Below are positions 54,654 to 64,000 of a stretch of DNA of 64,000 nucleotides, in pieces. The stretch's first letter is position 1; every line of letters begins with the position of its first letter. The DNA lies in the NCBI GenBank assembly GCA_963691655.1, contig OY829329.1:64226852-64290851 (forward strand). The letters are read 5' to 3'. A model generated the notes under the pieces. It made no database searches, was not told the DNA's origin, and was given only the letters and a program-made list of their open reading frames with translations. Origin of the DNA: Toxonevra muliebris (Eukaryota > Arthropoda > Insecta > Diptera > Pallopteridae). A program made the position numbers and the translations under genes.

Positions 54654-55760
54654 CTTAGTAGGGACATAAATACTGTTACATGAAATGGTCAGATAACGAG
54701 AACTGTATCGCTGTTATAGCGCTTTTTAAGTGTAAAATGGAAAAAAGTGATATTTTCAAAACGCGCTGCCCGCTCGGGATTTGTCGCATGTTCGTCCATC
54801 GGTGCATAAAACTGTTTGAAAATACTGGAGATGTTAAAGATCGCCCCCGGTCGGGCTGTCCACGCACAATTTGGACGCCGCAAGTCATCAAAGCTGTCAA
54901 ATCAAGAATTCAACGAAATCCGCTGCGAAAACAGAAAATCATGCCCGTGAGATGAAAATCACGCAGAAGTCCATGAGTCGGATTATTAAAAAAATACTTG
55001 GGGGCCTTCAAACGCCATACCGAACACTTGTTGACTGCAGTTTTGAAAGGAAATAGGATGAACAAATGCAAACGTCTTTTGGTGAAGCACGCTGACAACT
55101 TGCATAGAAAAATCTTGTTTACTGACGAAAAGATATTTACCGTGCAGGAAAAATTTAATAAACAAAATGATAGGGTGTATGCACGGTCATCTACGGAAAC
55201 ATCTGAACTAATTCCACGTGTCGAAAAAGGTCATCACCCAGCTTCAGTAATGGTTTTGTGGGGTGTCTCCTATGATGGGGTCACAGACTTGCATTTCTGC
55301 GAACAAGAGGTCAAAACATCAGCCAAAGTTTACCCACTTAACCATTCTCTGTTCCAAAATCAACCATTGACCTTCCAGCAGGACTCTGCGTCGGCCCATA
55401 AAGCTAAAACGACACAAACCTGGCTTCACACCAATTTGCCAGCATTCATTTCCTCTGAAGAATGGCTCTCTGGCAATCCCAATTTAAACCCGCTGGATTA
55501 CAAATTATGGACAGTTTGCCACAAAAGATACCCTAACATTGATTCGTCTAAGTCAGCTTTGATTCGTGCTGTGGCAAATATTCCAATGGATGAGGTGCGT
55601 GCAGCTATTGATGATTGGCTAGTCCGACTCAAGGCGTGAGTAGAGGCCAAAGGCGGACATTTCGAATAACTACTTATGTACTTTTTGTACTCTACATGCA
55701 TAATATTTTTAGTTTTATAGTATAAAATCTGTGTAACATTTTATTTATGTCCCTACTAAG
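54654..55760 (+). mobile_element. maT (DD37D) transposon, almost intact
   Basis: 1107 bp with 19-bp inverted repeats CTTAGTAGGGACATAAATA and TA duplications (54652-54653, 55761-55762). The plus-strand frame from 54680 gives an N-terminal helix-turn-helix; from 54998 it gives ILFTDEKIFTV (first Asp), LTFQQDSASAHKA (second Asp) and NPNLNPLDYKLW (third Asp), with 37 residues between the last two. That spacing defines maT. Between about 54940 and 55010 the correct reading (AREMKITQKSMSRIIKK) lies in another frame, so two compensating frameshifts are present. A TGA at 55637-55639 replaces a likely Cys codon close to the normal end (VEAKGGHFE follows). Confidence 0.9.
54998..55639 (+). pseudogene. 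maT transposase catalytic domain
   Basis: A 213-codon frame with all three catalytic Asp residues and the family motif KFNKQNDRVYARSS. The ATG at 54998 is not the true start; the N-terminal part lies at 54680-54955 in the same frame, separated by a short frameshifted stretch. It ends at a premature TGA. Confidence 0.87.
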
Positions 55761-55762
55761 TA

Positions 55763-57200
55763 AGTTTGTTTTACAAAAATAGTCTATACAATATACCCTT
55801 TCAGGATTATAGGGTGGTTGTTCTGTTGCAGCCAAAAAGTCTTAGTTTGTTGGACTGAATACCAGGTCGGTATATACAGCGTTGATAATTCTCTGTTGTC
55901 TGGACTATGTACTGAGTGTGAGTTTGCATCGGTGATTGCTCGGCTGTCAACGATTACTATCGAGATCCTCTTGAGTGGTTTGCTCTAACGATTCCTCATT
56001 TGATAGACTAATCGTCGCAGAACAATTAATTCGTAGTCACCGCAATTTGAGCTTTAAAATTTCGATTTTCTACAGATGCAAAATTCAAAACTCTCTGAGT
56101 ATGAGTACAACTATATGCATGTACCCAACAATTAATAATCATAACAAAATTTACAAAAATATTCTAAGAATTCGCAAAATGAATTGCAGCCTAAGCACCT
56201 CATTTCAATAATGATTAAAGTGTAAAAATAAAACAAAAAAATATTGTAAAAAAAGGAAAAAAAAAACGAAACAAAGAAATTAATAGCTCCTCGCACATAA
56301 TAATGAAAAAAAAAATTGAAAAAAAAAATTAAAGTTTCATTTTTGTTGGTGTTGTTTGCAAAAGCGTAAAATCGTTCCGCATCGCATGAATTACTTGCCG
56401 CAAAACGCGAAACCGAAACACAGACGAAAGTGACTCGCTCGTGCGCAAATTGGCAGTGTTGTGTATTTTACATTTATATCTACGAATCCACAGTGCGCCC
56501 ACTACAATTCCAACAACAACAACAACAATAATAACAATCGACAGCACACACTAAAATTCATGCAAGAAAAAAAGGAAGCAAAAATATTTAATTACTTTGT
56601 TGCATGGTTTAAAAAAATCCTTCTGCGAATTTTTGAGTTTTATTTTATTTGTTTTTTTTTAGGGTTTTCGCATTGAATTACTGACTTCCCGGGTCGGTTG
56701 GTTATGTCTGTCTGTCTGTTATACGTTTACCACCGCCCCATTATGATATGTCTACTTTGTATAAAAATTCGTTCTTCGTCAGTTGGTCATTCATTCATTC
56801 AGTCTGTCAATGTCAAGGTGCGCGTCTTTGGTTGTTTTATTTTTCGTATATTTCTTTATTCTTTCTTAGCGTTTAAGTGCAAAATAATTTCATGTTTTTA
56901 ATATATTTCAATGGAATTGTGCGGCTGCATTTTAGATGTGTACCTCTACCTACATTTATAACTTTTACTTCTCTACTTATGTATGTATGTATTTAGATAT
57001 GTGTACCTTACTTAATGTATCAGTCAATGAGTGATTTTTGCCGACAACAACGACAGTATTAACAAAAATTTCATTAATCTTTTTATGAGTGAATAATTTA
57101 TTATAGAATTATACTTAAAGTATTTGTATATTGCACACAGTTATAACGAATTTTTAATATTCTATAAAATAAAAAATAAAAAACAGAATATTTATGTTCA
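55763..57200. other. Non-coding stretch, possibly regulatory
   Basis: A less AT-rich patch near 56350-56480 and (CAA)n at 56511-56530 stand out. No exon with splice partners was found. Confidence 0.35.
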
Positions 57201-58520
57201 TAAAAAAAGGTTCAAGAATGCTTCCCAGCAAAATATTCAAGCGCGACGGAGCTATCAAAATAATTTAGACCACTTTCCACTAGTCTAGTTCACGGCTGCA
57301 ATCGAACCGATATTTCTGCCTCAATAGAAATACAGGCAGGTATCCCCACAGCGAGTTTCTTGTGCTCGATTCTGCCTTGAACTTGATACTTTTCTGCACT
57401 CTATACTGCTCTTGAACTGATACTGTCCAGCACTAGATTTAGCCGTGCGCACGTTACTGTCCTGCCACTTTCAATCAGACCCATATTCAAAACAAACCTC
57501 AAGCCTGAAATCAGAAAATTTATCTGGCTTCCCTTATCCCCAAATTCAATACGGAAATTAAAAAGATATTTGGGCCATTTGTTATCAGAACTGAGGTCAA
57601 CAAAGAAGCAGTAAAAAATATTCAAAAGGGATTCAAATTTGAAGATTTGATCTAAACCTCAGCTTGATTGAATAGTTATAGCTGCCGAAAAGTTAAACTA
57701 GTTGGTTGGGAAGGTGGGGAAGGGCCTAGGTTATTATATGAAAAATTGTCTTAAAAAAATTTCTAGCTTGAAACGTCGACGCTTGATTTATAAACTCATC
57801 ATGTTTTCAGAACTCAGTAAGATATCGGTTATAAACAGCCATTATTTTTTTCTTTTATAAGAAAGTGTTTTGATTTGGGTTCTAATTCTAGACTTTTCAT
57901 TGAGTTTGAACCTGATTTTAAATAAAGAACATGAATTCGGTGTGTAACCGATTTGGATTTGGCCTGATTCAGAAGAAAATACAAGGGTTCGGCGGGGAAC
58001 AAATTCAGGCTTTGTTCCGAACTTGGACAAAACACATGGGTTTGTGGGAAAATATATTAAAGCTGACTAGTCTAAAGCTGAGTCGTGATTCTGGCTTCGG
58101 AATTTACTTTAGTCTGGATAAAAAAACTATGGGTTAAGTGTGAAATAGATTCAGGCATGGTGAAGTAATAATTCTGGATTTGACTTGAAACAGGTCAAAG
58201 TACATAAGTTCGGGATGAATACACATTGCAGATCAAACATTTTACTGGTCAATACGAATACTCAAACCACCTGCCCCCCCCCCCTCTCCCTCCCGAACTG
58301 AGATCTTATGTACGCCATGCTGGTGCCAAGTACAAAAGTAGAGAATCTATGCTTTTCTATGTTGCCTTTCAGCGTTCGGATTCGAAGTAAAACTCTAATC
58401 GTCATCATCATCATAATTTCCCATATCTCCAACTGTTCCATAAGACCCCAAAATAAAACTCTAAGAGCATTCAATTAATATTAAATCAAAGCTGATTTCA
58501 ATTACTCCAATTCCGAACTC
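57201..58520. other. Spacer, nothing recognised
   Basis: AGATTCAGG-type degenerate motifs near 57930-58210 and a C-run at 58274-58284. No gene is supported. Confidence 0.45.
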
Positions 58521-59944
58521 TCAGATTGCAATTGCATTGCTCTTTTCTTAAACAAACTTCTTCTATACTTTTTCTCCCTTCACACACGCTTCCGGAATTT
58601 CATTTACTTCCCTCAATTATTTCCAATTCAATGGAAATTAGTGCAAAACAACAACCACAACAACAAATACTTGCTGGCATAAATTGTAATACTGTTCACG
58701 CTCGAGCTCCGTTCTACTCCACTCTGTCATCGCTACAATTCAATCGAATTATTTGTGAAAAGCTTCTTCATTTTCGTTGATTCGCGCTAGTTGCTGGTTG
58801 TTGTTGTTGTTTTCGTTATTCATTTGGTCCATTTAGTAAAATTTAATTCCCACACTTCTGCGTTGCGCTGAGTTACTTGCAATGAACGTATGCATAGGTA
58901 AACAACTCGCACTGCAGAGCAACTGAGGCCAAAGCATCCGAAACGATTCGCATACGAAACGATGCCAGGGAAGCCGAAATAAATTAAAATACTGATTCAC
59001 TTGAATTCCTGTAGAAATGAAACGATACCGCGTGCTCAAATGCGACCATGCATATATATATGTGTGTGTGTGTGTGAATAATTTTTGCAACACCAACATC
59101 ACCACCGCCATTCGCTTCATACTTCCGTTCTATATGCCTTGCGTGCTTCCTCATATAACGACATATGTGTGTGTGTGTGTTTGAGTAATTTTATTTTGTT
59201 GTTGCTGTTTTTTTTTCTATATTCTCAGAAATTGCAATTAAACAAAATGGATATTATTGAAGGCGCTTTATAAGTTATTATTGTTGTTATTATTATTGCT
59301 GTTTGTTGATGTTGTTTTTGTTTTTTGTTTTTTTTTTTTGTTTTAGCTGTTCTTTCATATTTTTTCTCAACATTCTTTTGTTGTTGTTTTAATTTTATTC
59401 AAAATTATGAGTAGTGCACTCTCTTGCTCTCTGCCTCGCTCTCTTTCTCTCTCCTTATTCTCTTTTTTGATTTGATTGTTTGCATTTGTTTGGCTGCTTG
59501 TTTGTGTTTTTTGCTGTTGTTGTTGTTGTTTGTGGTAAATGATTATGTTAGTTGGTGGTCGTTTTAACCACAATCCATGGTCAATAATAAAGGCAATTAT
59601 TATTGTGGCATAGAAGTTTGTGGCTATGTTCAGATTTATGTACTCATATTCGCCATAAATAGACGAAAAGGAATTTCAAATAATCTTAAAATTATTGGAA
59701 CATAAAATTATTAATAATTTTATGCGAAATTCGTCGCCAGTTTAATTATTGAAAGTTAATTTAATTGACTGTTGAGATTATCACTGGTGGAGACAAGAGT
59801 ATAAAGAGGGGAGAGGGGAGGGAGGGGAAGATATTGTGGGGTTGGGTTGGCAGTTATGTGAGTATTAAGATGGTTATTTTAGATCTAACTGATAGAAATG
59901 AGAAAGATAATTTGTATCATTAGTAGAAAATAATTGAAAACTTA
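58521..59944. repeat. Simple-repeat-rich stretch
   Basis: (GT)n at about 59056-59075 and 59163-59180, (TTG/TTA)n near 59278-59300 and 59515-59530, CT-rich DNA near 59420-59460. No gene is supported. Confidence 0.6.
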
Positions 59945-60172
59945 TAAGGAGTGAGATCGAAAAAATCTTAACATATATAAAATTCAATAATTTTTAAACG
60001 GTTGATCTTAGAGTTTTGATTTTTTTTTATTTAATTGATAATATTTTGCAAATTACAGAAAAATATAACTTTTATAGTTCTAACCACTATTTATGAACTC
60101 GTGGACCTTTTTTGGTAAGCCTTCCATTAGAGATTTTATAGTTGTTTCAGATACCTTTTTGAAACAGTTTGT

Positions 60173-60517
60173 CTATCTCCTTTTAAAATTTTCGATATTT
60201 TGGCACATCTTTTTTGTGCTCTTTAAGTTTCTTTTCACAAGAGCCCAATATCTCTCCACTGGTCTTGGCTCCGGATAATTTGGAGGATTGGCCTCTCTTG
60301 GTACAAAAACTATGTTATTACTTTGGTACCACTCCAGAGCTTTCTTGCCGTAGTGACATGATGCCAAATCGGGCCAAAAATATGTGAACACATTGTGCTC
60401 TCTTATGAAAGGAAGAAGTCTTTTTTCAAACATTCTTTGATGTATATTTCGGTATTTATAGAGCCCACTGTAACAAATGACTTGCTTCTTTTGCCGCAAC
60501 TGCATATAGCTTGCCAT
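60173..60517 (-). pseudogene. DD37E transposase catalytic C-terminal part
   Basis: 114 open codons with the second Asp (WPDLASCHY) and the terminal Glu (RPVERYWAL). It ends at a stop in frame with further family-like sequence (VSETTIKSLMEGLPKKV) to about 60080. Confidence 0.83.
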
Positions 60518-60815
60518 ACCTGGAAGTTTTTAGGAAATTTTGTCTGCTTTTGGATTCTAAATTGTTCTTCGACATTTGATCGAGCATCAGCAACATAAAA
60601 ATTGTTTACCCAGAAGCTTCGTAAAATCTGCCAGTACAAACGTTTCGTAGTCCATTATACAACATGTATTCATATTTTTGTATGAAATTCGATTTTAATT
60701 TCCGAGCCCTACTTTTGGCGTCTAAATTTTTTGCAGCATTCCTGTCTGGAATTTTTTGGACTTTGTATGTTTTCAACCCGGCATTGGCTTTAACTTTTCG
60801 CACCAAGTAGTCAGA

Positions 60816-61106
60816 TCACTGGGCTAACCGGGCAGCTTTTCTACCAGATGCGTTTGGAGATCTTTTCAATATGCTTTCCATTTTCTTGGCTTTCCCAATA
60901 TCATGTGGTCCTTGTTTTCTTCCCGAACCGGGTTTCCTATCGATGGTAAAATTCTCCTGAAACTGTTTAATAATATTGGAAACAGTTTGACGGCAGACCT
61001 TCAATTCTTTGCCCAATTTTTTGTAGGACCAATTTGGATTTTTTTGAAAATTTTTAATAATTTTAAGACGTACTTCTTTTTCTTCACTTATTTTGATCAA
61101 ACACAC
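60816..61106 (-). pseudogene. DD37E transposase DNA-binding domain
   Basis: 96 open codons holding the paired helix-turn-helix region. The frame is closed by TGA at 60816-60818; the remnant at 1-414 has TGC at the same codon, so this stop is a private mutation. Confidence 0.83.
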
Positions 61107-61249
61107 AATAAATCAACATGTTTGTCATTAAAAATAACAACTTACATATTTTTCAAAGATAACTAATTCAAAGAAATTCTAAAATTTTACACCCAAAAAA
61201 AAATTATTAGGTAAAACGTGTGTTAAGATTTTTTCAATCTCACTCCTTA

Positions 61250-63001
61250 CAATTTTTGTTCTCTTCTCTATAGCTAGTACTCGATGTGCTGGGGGGCAGG
61301 GGGATGTTCTGATCTCAACCTATATGATAATAACTTTTGATGTAATCGATTTTTTAAAGGAACAACAAGATCTGAACCTCATTTCCCCCTCTTTTGGCAA
61401 CTTTTGAAAATTCTAATGTGTCACTGGGGACAGGGTCGCAATTGGGGGAAAAATATTTTACTAGTGCCAATGCAAGTTTTAACTAAATGTATCTAAAAAT
61501 TTCTATGCGTGGTATATATTGGTAGTTTTCATGGAAACGGGCAATAAGTTGTCGACTATTTACGGATAGGTTAATTGGTTGATAAAAACACCAAAACATA
61601 TTTTCAATATCGATGTACCAGGACAATCATGACTATAACTAAAAAAAAAACCAACAACAAAGTCAAATTGTACCTACCATCCCCTGTCGTCAATCGAGCT
61701 TCGTAATTTTTGGATTATATTGTTGAAGTAATATTCAACATTTTGCATTGTCCGTGTAAGGATCAATTCTCTACTCTCTAATACTCAACTGTACATTACA
61801 TAGTCATACTCTTTCCAAAATTTTTTTTTGACATGAGTGGTCGGTAATTTTTACAGAGGTTTGAAAGCCGCGCCTTTTCCCGTTAAATTAAGCGATTGAT
61901 CAGCTAGAGGGTGCTCTCTGCTGTAACTATTTGAATCCTAGTGGTCTCGATGTGCCAAAACTATTTTTTCAAAAATGATAAGTAAAAAAAAACTTGTTTT
62001 TCCACCGTCTCCACGCAGGCTTTCAAGTATACGGCAATTTCTTTCAAATAATTGAGCCTATCTGAATGAATATGAGACGATTAGAGTCAAAACGATGTAC
62101 TTTACCGTCTCTTTTCTTACCGTTCCCTCTTCTCTAATAAAATATAAGAAAAAATTGGTGGAATTGGTCGCCATTTGCCACTGTTAGCATTTGTAGTGGT
62201 TCTGGTCAGAGTACTGTTTTTTTTATGGACCAAATAGTAAGAAAATGAACTGCGGAAACTTCATTTTAAGTTAACCCGTGATCTGTTTTGGGACATTTCA
62301 AGTAAAATATTTTTTTTTTTTTTGGAAATTTTTACTTTTGGCGATTTGTCATTGCTAGGGAAGAGGTCGTGACGTGTAGACAAATTTTTATTTTCTTTTT
62401 ATGATTTTTGGCCGTCTCGAACATTGATTGAACCCGGGCACCCTGCGTAGGGGTCTCGCACACTAACTACTTATAATCCTACGGCAACCAAGGCCTCGCA
62501 TTTAATAGGAATATCTTACAAAGCGATTGATTCAGAGGAGAATATTAGGATTAACCTTAGGAATTGTTCAAGTGCAATCAGTCACAATTTCATTTGACAA
62601 AATTTGGCGATGTATTTTTCTCTATTTAAAACTTCTAAAAGAAAATGAGATAAATAGACTCTGTTAGTAAAATTTGTCTGTTGATATATACTAAGTTTTT
62701 GTCAATTAGAAGTTTATGACTTGTATATAAGCTAGAGATGGGCGCGTGAGTACTTTTTAACTCACGCTCACGTATGCTCACGGCTTTGAAAATACTACTC
62801 ATGCATGTTTACGCACACTGGCTTTTAAAAAAAAAAAATTTCACGCACGTTGAAAGTTTTTAAAACAATTTCACGTAAGTTCACGCACGCAGTCTTTTTA
62901 TTGTTAAATTTTTATACAAAAAATAGCCATATGTAAATAGTGCGCTTTTAAATTAATCATTTACATTTTTTATTTAAGAAATCAACACTCAGGGGGTACC
63001 T
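61250..63001. other. Spacer with one tRNA-like relic
   Basis: AT-rich with CACGCACG-type repeats near 62760-62890. No gene is supported. The tRNA-like relic is listed separately. Confidence 0.45.
62408..62492 (-). mobile_element. tRNA-like SINE-head relic
   Basis: On the minus strand it reads like a decayed tRNA: GAGGCCTTGGTTGCCGTAGG at the start and a B-box-like GGGTTCAATCA near the end. Stems do not pair well and no body could be assigned, so a functional tRNA is unlikely. Confidence 0.4.
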
Positions 63002-63502
63002 CTATAAATGCAAAGCATTGCGTTGATTGAGGAAGGAAGATAGATTAGCGGTAGGAGGAAAGAGGGAGAAAAAGTTGTGAACGTTTGTTTTAAATTTGGA
63101 AAGGTCGTAAAAGTCAAGAAAAACGGTTGCAGGGAGCTTATTCCATATACGCGCTGTATGGCAGAGAAAAAAACTATCTCGAACTATCACGTGGAATGCG
63201 TGACTGCTGCTTGCAGTTCGTGCAGTTCTGGTGAACACATGAACTGGTGGAATTAAGATCCGTATCTCAACGGAACATCTACCATAAAAATACCGGCAGA
63301 ACAGAGTCACACAAGCCACGTTTCTACGGTGTTCCAAGGAGTCAATAGAGCTGGAAACCCTACTGTCTCCTATAGGCTTTATTGCCCGATGTTGAATACG
63401 GTCCAGGAGCTCTAGTTGCATTCGTGAAGCTCCCGTGCATAAGTGCGAATTATACTCCATTTTGGGGCGGACTCCATATACTCCATATTCGTGAGACCCC
63501 AC
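63002..63502 (-). pseudogene. LINE C-terminal region, 166 open codons
   Basis: Contains the conserved post-RT blocks MEYNSHLC, LDRIQHRAIK and WNKLPATVF typical of CR1/jockey LINEs. The codon taken as start is internal. Confidence 0.8.
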
Positions 63503-63596
63503 TCAAGATCATTATTGAGTGAGCTATTCATAGCATGCCGTTTACTCTCAATCTCCAAAGACTTAGGGCGTTTTGAGCAGGTGTATGAATGACACA

Positions 63597-63670
63597 TCGT
63601 CGCCTGAGGATTGATTTGGCGTATGTGTGTACAAATTCATATACCTATACGCCAAATCAATTCTCAGGCG
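63597..63670. mobile_element. Palindromic micro-MITE, copy 3 (74 bp)
   Basis: TCGTCGCCTGAGGATTGATT pairs with AATCAATTCTCAGGCG. Flanks ACA (63594-63596 and 63671-63673) fit a 3-bp duplication if the final three element bases were lost by slippage in GACGAC. It splits the LINE frame, and removing it restores TVL/CHSYT. Same family as 4816 and 7529. Confidence 0.85.
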
Positions 63671-63974
63671 ACAAAACGGTGCTGTCATCTGCGAATGAGT
63701 GAATGGCATTCCTAGTCAATGACAGAAGGTCATTGATAAAGATAAGGAAAAGGGTTGAGAAGAGGACCGAGCCATGCGGCACTCCAGCAATGATGGCACA
63801 AGCCTCCGAAGTAACACCATCTATCACAACACGGATAGAACGGTCACTTAAAAAACTCGTGATCCATCGGGTGAAGTTATTGCCGACCCCATACGCAATC
63901 AGTTTTGACACCAGTGCTTTGTGCCCCATTCGGTCAAACGTCTTGGTAATATCCAGAGCAACCGCTTTGCTCAC
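63657..63974 (-). pseudogene. LINE reverse-transcriptase palm, truncated by insertion
   Basis: Open from the window edge to a stop inside the 77-bp-family element. It holds the FDRMGHK block with the first catalytic Asp and the FADD pair. Without the insertion the frame would continue as TVLCHSYTC. Confidence 0.82.
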
Positions 63975-64000
63975 ACCTAAGCCATGGACACTATGGTTTC

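Larger units (their letters stand above)
59947..61247 (-). mobile_element. Tc1-like DD37E transposon, full length but defective
   Basis: 1301 bp with inverted repeats AGGAGTGAGATYGAAAAAAT (one mismatch) and TA at 59945-59946 and 61248-61249. The minus-strand transposase begins near 61106: a helix-turn-helix (LGKELKVCRQTVSNIIKQF) and GRKAARLAQ, then a TGA at 60816-60818. The same frame continues to about 60650. After frameshifts come MDYETFVLADF (first catalytic region), QVWQAICSCGK, YFWPDLASCHYGKKALEW and NYPEPRPVERYW. Between the Asp of WPD and the Glu of RPVE there are 37 residues, which places it in the DD37E group described in mosquitoes. A TAG at about 60173 and several frameshifts inactivate it. 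Confidence 0.88.
63002..64000 (-). mobile_element. CR1/jockey-like LINE, 3' part, interrupted
   Basis: Minus strand. From the right edge inward the palm of a reverse transcriptase reads: DITKTFDRMGHKALVSKL, FLSDRSIRVVIDG, AGVPHGSVLFSTLF and HSFADDSTVL. The frame is then broken by a 74-bp palindromic insertion (63597-63670) and resumes as CHSYTCSKRPKSLE. After an internal deletion the C-terminus follows in another frame: MEYNSHLCTGASRMQLELLD, RIQHRAIKPIGD, then SRTARIWNKLPATVF-type and FKTNVHNFF, ending near 63002. The catalytic FADD motif is retained. The 5' part lies beyond the window. Confidence 0.85.

Noticed and set aside
56329..56547. 72-residue minus-strand frame with an apparent membrane helix
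   Set aside because: The Ile/Val run comes from a (CAA)n/(TTG)n microsatellite; no splice partners or family.

Overview
This window is AT-rich, transposon-dense DNA from a eukaryote, most likely a higher fly (Brachycera: tephritid or calyptrate). Supporting signs are short GT-AG introns of about 60 nt, dipteran-type mariner, Tc1-like and maT transposons, a tRNA-derived SINE whose body contains the motif CCGAACGGC found in fly SINEs, LINEs with R1-, I-, jockey- and CR1-like protein signatures, and CA/CAA/TATG microsatellites. There are no bacterial genes, rRNAs or CRISPR arrays, and I found no convincing functional tRNA gene. The species call is inference.

Host genes are sparse. Four pieces can be supported from reading frame plus splice sites: (A) a complete two-exon minus-strand gene of 149 codons at 4532-5123, function unknown; (B) a first coding exon on the plus strand at 34739-34888 that ends in a glutamine run and a GTAAGT donor, whose remaining exons are not in view; (C) a minus-strand terminal coding exon at 46592-46743; (D) a complete three-exon minus-strand gene at 49147-50471 encoding a secreted or ER thioredoxin-fold protein that resembles one domain of PDIA5 but has lost the second active-site cysteine.

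Most of the rest is transposon debris, often nested and datable by target-site duplications (TSDs). From 1 to 2269 a Tc1-like (DD37E) fragment abuts a PIF/Harbinger-like element, and a mariner sits at the junction. From 6121 to 7640 lie a hAT-like element, a SINE-like relic and a DD37E fragment carrying a 77-bp palindromic element. 9355-13330 holds a hAT-like foldback element containing a LINE fragment, then a degraded LINE. 18270-20916 holds two LINEs joined by (TAACC)n pentamer tracts. 23247-24883 holds a SINE with a 12-bp TSD and a TA-flanked MITE. 29745-31592 is a second Harbinger-like copy with a hAT inserted in it. 37165-37944 is a SINE with a hAT MITE inserted in it. 51007-55760 holds a hAT, a mariner with a nested hairpin, a palindromic MITE and a maT element. 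59947-61247 is a fuller DD37E element, and 63002-64000 a CR1/jockey-like LINE.

A 77-bp palindromic element occurs three times (4816, 7529, 63597), each time in a different host sequence: an intron, a Tc1-like remnant and a LINE reading frame. Several degenerate tandem repeats fill introns and spacers (about 150 bp at 2745-3600, about 45 bp at 31900-32740, a 497-bp duplication at 43901-44893, and TGGCGGATCC-type units at 36060-36960). Long stretches (for example 7641-9354, 15421-17690, 20917-23234, 32740-34370, 55763-59945) show only low-complexity DNA and no feature I can support.
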